From: Opitutia bacterium ISCC 52
GTDB taxonomy: Bacteria; Verrucomicrobiota; Verrucomicrobiia; Opitutales; UBA2995
Direction: 5' to 3'
Assembly: GCA_014529675.2 (NCBI GenBank)
Contig: CP076040.1
Coordinates: forward strand, 3,925,894 to 3,989,893
DNA length: 64,000 nt
Below, one piece after another: positions 61,523 to 64,000 of this stretch. A program made the translations under genes and the position numbers. The notes under the pieces are model-generated. The model saw nothing but the letters and a program-made list of their open reading frames with translations, made no database searches and was not told the DNA's origin. Position 1 is the stretch's first letter. Each line of letters opens with the position of its first letter.

Positions 61523-62299
61523 TTAGTGTTTCAGATAAGGCCGTATGCCCGTCTGCAACTCGGGATCGTTTGCCTTGGCTCGAACGGGGATTTTTTTAAG
61601 AAATAGCTTTAATGCCTCCCAATGAATTCCCCAAACAATAGATAAAGTGATAAACGGAAATAGCAGGGTATATTTTAACAGGTTAAGATTACTTAACACT
61701 TTTTTTTGACCCACCAGGGAGCTAAAGAAATAAATCCCTTGATCATCGGATTCATTAATGGAAACAGAGAGGTCCTCACCGGGAGTCTTTAAGTTAAAAT
61801 GCAAGCGAGTATCCAGATCGCTGAATGGAGAGATGTAGAAATGCTTGTCTTGAGCATCTATGTATCGATCACCTTTGAGCTTATCTCTTTTGAGGAGATA
61901 CATCTTCTGTTCCTTGAAGGTATTTGCCACTTCAGAAACCAGACAAAGCGGCTGACCGTCTTTGTCCTCAACAAAGTAAAATGAAACCGGATTAAACACA
62001 TGCCCCCAGGTTCTTAGATGAGTAAGCAGGGTTATTCGACCAGCAGGCTCACTGACCCCATTTTCACTGAGAAAAGCCTCCATATTCTCACGCGGTGATG
62101 TTCGGCCTTGGCTAAAGTGATCTGAGTCACGGTAGGTGTAGATGTTGAAACGATTACGGCTCATCAACCAGAACTTAGCAGGGAGAGAATCCAACTCATC
62201 CAGATCCAGCATAAACATGAATATACGGTAGCGAAAGCTATGCTTCTTCGGCCGTTTCCTCGAATGACTGATTCTACAATTATACAGACAAGACTTCAT
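61523..62299 (-). CDS. DUF1365 family protein
   Basis: A 258-residue protein. CLYNCRISHSRKRPKKHSFRYRIFMFMLDLDEL is the DUF1365 start, LLTHLRTWGHVFNPVSFYFVED and LCLVSEVANTFKEQKMYLL the central motifs, and KHFYISPFSDLDTRLHFNL the C-terminal one. A hydrophobic stretch near residue 215 may anchor it to the membrane. Function is unknown, but the family is nearly always found with CFA synthase and the amine-oxidase-like flavoprotein, as here. Its 5' end overlaps that gene by 20 bp. Confidence 0.94.
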   Translation of the reverse strand: MKSCLYNCRISHSRKRPKKHSFRYRIFMFMLDLDELDSLPAKFWLMSRNRFNIYTYRDSDHFSQGRTSPRENMEAFLSENGVSEPAGRITLLTHLRTWGHVFNPVSFYFVEDKDGQPLCLVSEVANTFKEQKMYLLKRDKLKGDRYIDAQDKHFYISPFSDLDTRLHFNLKTPGEDLSVSINESDDQGIYFFSSLVGQKKVLSNLNLLKYTLLFPFITLSIVWGIHWEALKLFLKKIPVRAKANDPELQTGIRPYLKH

Positions 62300-63566
62300 G
62301 TTTCTTATCCCTCATTTTGATAGACCTAACAGCACCAATAGCCGAGGTCAGCGCATCCTCGTGGAAGCCGTTTTCGAAATAACTACCCGCAAAGAGCACA
62401 TTCTCTTCCAGGTTTAACTTATAAAGCTCATTTTGCGCCCGGACAGCGGCTACATTAAAAATCGGATGGGTATAGTCATCCTCCCAATGCACCTTAGATG
62501 CATCCAAATCCCCTTCATAATCTACACTCACGAAATAATTCTGATTCTCGGAAACATGCTGCAGACTATTCATCCAATAATGCGTAGATGAATGGCGTAT
62601 ACCACCGGATTCAGGCGAGGTCCTGAAATTCCATGAGGCCCATGCAGATTTGCTTTTCGGCATGACCGTATCATCGCTGTGAAGCACCACATGGTTTTTG
62701 TTATAAACAAAGTTAGAAAGTAAACGGTTCTGCAACTCCGAAGGACCTTCCAGCATTTGAAGAGCCTGGTCCGCATGCGTTGCGATGATCACAAAATCAT
62801 ACCCTTCTTCACCACCGTGCTCATCCCTTACCAATACAGTCTCGTCGGAAGCAGATGCTACACTGACAGCCGACCTATTAGTGTGCACACAATCGGGAAG
62901 CGCATCCAAAATCTTTTTCTTATATTCATTACTACCACCAACAACGGTTCGCCATTCCAACTGAATCCCAATTCCCAGAAGCTGGTGATTGTCTAAAAAT
63001 CGAAGAAGAGAGAGTGCCGGATAATCCAGCATTTTACCGGGAGGCGTTGACCAGATAGCCGCAGTCATCGGCAGCAGATAGTCTTCAGCCAACGCTTCGT
63101 CGAGTGAATACAAGTCAAGAAACTCGCCCAAAGTGACTCGGATGTCCGCAGATATACTAAGAAAGTCTTTAGCAGAACTGAAGAACTTTTTGATCTGCTT
63201 GAGCAAGCTCCAATGAGCTGGGTCAAAGAGCCGTCTGGATTGGGCGAAGTAGGTCTTAAACCCAGTGCATGCATACTCAAGACCTCTGGATAAATTCTGA
63301 ACGCCAAAGGACATGGACGTTTCCATCGTATCTACCCCAAGCTCACTGAATAGCTTTACCAGATTAGGATAGGTATGCTCATTGTAGACCATGAACCCGG
63401 TATCAACCGGGACTCGAGAGGAGCTCTCATTAACATAAACCGTGTTCGTATGACCACCAGCGTAGGTGTTTTTCTCATACACCGTAAGATCGTACTGGTC
63501 TTTTAAGTACCAAGCACTCCCCATACCGGCTATACCGGATCCAATAATGGCGATCCGTTTTTTCAT
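62280..63566 (-). CDS. FAD-dependent amine-oxidase-like protein (COG2907)
   Basis: A 428-residue flavoprotein. RIAIIGSGIAGMGSAWYLKD is the FAD loop, YEKNTYAGGHTNTV the second contact, VPVDTGFMVYNEHTYPNLVKLF the COG2907 signature, and ENVLFAGSYFENGFHEDALTSAIGA the C-terminal FAD motif. It belongs to a group found with DUF1365 and CFA synthase. A likely role is oxidation of a modified acyl chain, by analogy with the furan fatty acid pathway of Rhodobacter; that is inference. It starts 3 bp after the stop of the partial gene that enters from the window edge, so all form one operon. Confidence 0.93.
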   Translation of the reverse strand: MKKRIAIIGSGIAGMGSAWYLKDQYDLTVYEKNTYAGGHTNTVYVNESSSRVPVDTGFMVYNEHTYPNLVKLFSELGVDTMETSMSFGVQNLSRGLEYACTGFKTYFAQSRRLFDPAHWSLLKQIKKFFSSAKDFLSISADIRVTLGEFLDLYSLDEALAEDYLLPMTAAIWSTPPGKMLDYPALSLLRFLDNHQLLGIGIQLEWRTVVGGSNEYKKKILDALPDCVHTNRSAVSVASASDETVLVRDEHGGEEGYDFVIIATHADQALQMLEGPSELQNRLLSNFVYNKNHVVLHSDDTVMPKSKSAWASWNFRTSPESGGIRHSSTHYWMNSLQHVSENQNYFVSVDYEGDLDASKVHWEDDYTHPIFNVAAVRAQNELYKLNLEENVLFAGSYFENGFHEDALTSAIGAVRSIKMRDKKHEVLSV

Positions 63567-63569
63567 CCG

Positions 63570-64000
63570 CTAGAGCCCTCTTTCTTTCGGAGGCAATGGC
63601 ATTCCTTCCGCTTCACAAAGATACATGAGCGCTTCCTCTACGCGCCGTCGCGCCATCGAGACCTCGTAACCGAGATGTCTGTGCACTTCCGAATCCGCTG
63701 GAGTGTCTACCTCACAGCCATGACAATAGTCCTCGAACGCTAATAAGCTAGATACCAGCGCAGCCATGTGATTTGGACACTCACACTTCAGCTTTGGCGT
63801 GGCGTTGGCAAGGGAGATCAATTGATTTTGGGTGAAGAGTCTCTCAGCGTCCTTCTGGTGCTCTGGATTTGTCATCTCAATATCCTTAGGCACTCTTTTT
63901 TGACCCGCCGCCTTGAAAAGATATAACTCGAGCTGCTCATTAGGAACTGGCAGGCGGATAAGGAAAAATCCTTCGTCACCGAGTCTCCGCAGCTGCTCGC
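63570..64000 (-). CDS. Unidentified cytosolic protein, N-terminus outside the window
   Basis: The frame is open to the window end, so at least 143 residues are seen (the GTG at 63893 is internal in my view, since coding-like sequence EQLRRLGDEGFFLIRLPVPN and EQLELYLFKAAGQKR precedes it). The rest has QNQLISLANATPKLKCECPN, HMAALVSSLLAFEDYCHGCE and EVSMARRRVEEALMYLCEAE, helical with four Cys. This tail recalls C-terminal segments of some MerR-type regulators beside such gene sets, but I cannot confirm it. As first gene of the lipid operon a regulatory role is attractive. Confidence 0.6.
   Translation of the reverse strand, partial: EQLRRLGDEGFFLIRLPVPNEQLELYLFKAAGQKRVPKDIEMTNPEHQKDAERLFTQNQLISLANATPKLKCECPNHMAALVSSLLAFEDYCHGCEVDTPADSEVHRHLGYEVSMARRRVEEALMYLCEAEGMPLPPKERGL

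Noticed and set aside
1-64000. CRISPR array, tRNA or rRNA genes, prophage, integrase, SusC/SusD pair
   Set aside because: None seen: no regularly spaced direct repeats, no tRNA-like cloverleaf noticed by eye, no phage or integrase proteins and no TonB-dependent receptor among the translated genes. tRNA absence was not tested with a program.

Overview
The window looks like a chromosomal segment from a free-living, probably marine, member of the Verrucomicrobiota (Opitutia-like), perhaps with Planctomycetota or Lentisphaerota as alternatives. This rests on seven secreted or lipoprotein type I sulfatases, a GH109 enzyme with a Tat signal, a DUF1080 lipoprotein, five dehydrogenases of the Gfo/Idh/MocA or GH109 type, many sugar isomerases and no SusC/SusD pair. 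The assignment is inference; there is no rRNA or marker gene in the window.

Positions 1-23.4 kb: a glycan-degradation locus. An AraC regulator is divergent from a NagB-LmbE fusion, followed by a Gfo/Idh dehydrogenase, a sugar isomerase, a sodium:solute symporter, four sulfatases, a GH109 alpha-N-acetylgalactosaminidase, a broken heparan-N-acetyltransferase-like membrane protein, a sialidase-fold lipoprotein, two more dehydrogenases, an MFS permease, a class I aldolase and a DUF1080 lipoprotein. Together they suggest stripping of sulfate and of N-acetylated hexosamines from a sulfated glycan outside the cytoplasm, then import and deamination. Five palindromic repeats sit in this locus, four of them exactly at the 5' ends of genes for exported enzymes; two are translated as part of sulfatase N-termini.

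Positions 23.4-27.9 kb: accessory genes on the minus strand: an RDD membrane protein, a HigBA toxin-antitoxin pair with tandem palindromic operators, an M19 dipeptidase, a GxxExxY nuclease-fold gene enclosed by 28-bp inverted repeats (a possible small mobile element), a D-threonine-aldolase-like PLP enzyme and a small exported protein.

Positions 28-43.2 kb: a second amino-sugar and sulfatase locus. A dehydrogenase and a LmbE deacetylase converge on a tightly overlapping four-gene operon (isomerase, NagB, NagA, Nramp-fold transporter). The transporter lacks the canonical metal-binding residues and may import a sugar. Three more sulfatases, a DUF2007 protein, an ankyrin gene with an in-frame stop, and a GH4 enzyme with a large extra C-terminal region follow.

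Positions 43.3-64 kb: after a decayed LamG-type gene and a triple-fasciclin protein comes a light and oxidative-stress island: TspO, a class I CPD photolyase, a COG3380 flavoprotein, a SOUL haem-binding protein, an ADP-ribosylglycohydrolase-like protein, DUF2071, a frameshifted TIGR01777 epimerase, an iron-sulfur (6-4)-type photolyase, Dps, two DoxX-like proteins, then a minus-strand run for lipid modification: lipocalin, chalcone-isomerase-like protein, fatty-acid desaturase, two cyclopropane-synthase-type methyltransferases, DUF1365, a flavin amine-oxidase-like protein and a partial unknown gene at the edge. The set is what proteobacterial photooxidative-stress regulons carry, so I read it as a verrucomicrobial version, possibly making methylated, cyclopropane or furan fatty acids.

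Gene decay is frequent: two internal stops, two frameshifts or deletions and one uncoding stretch next to a frameshift.
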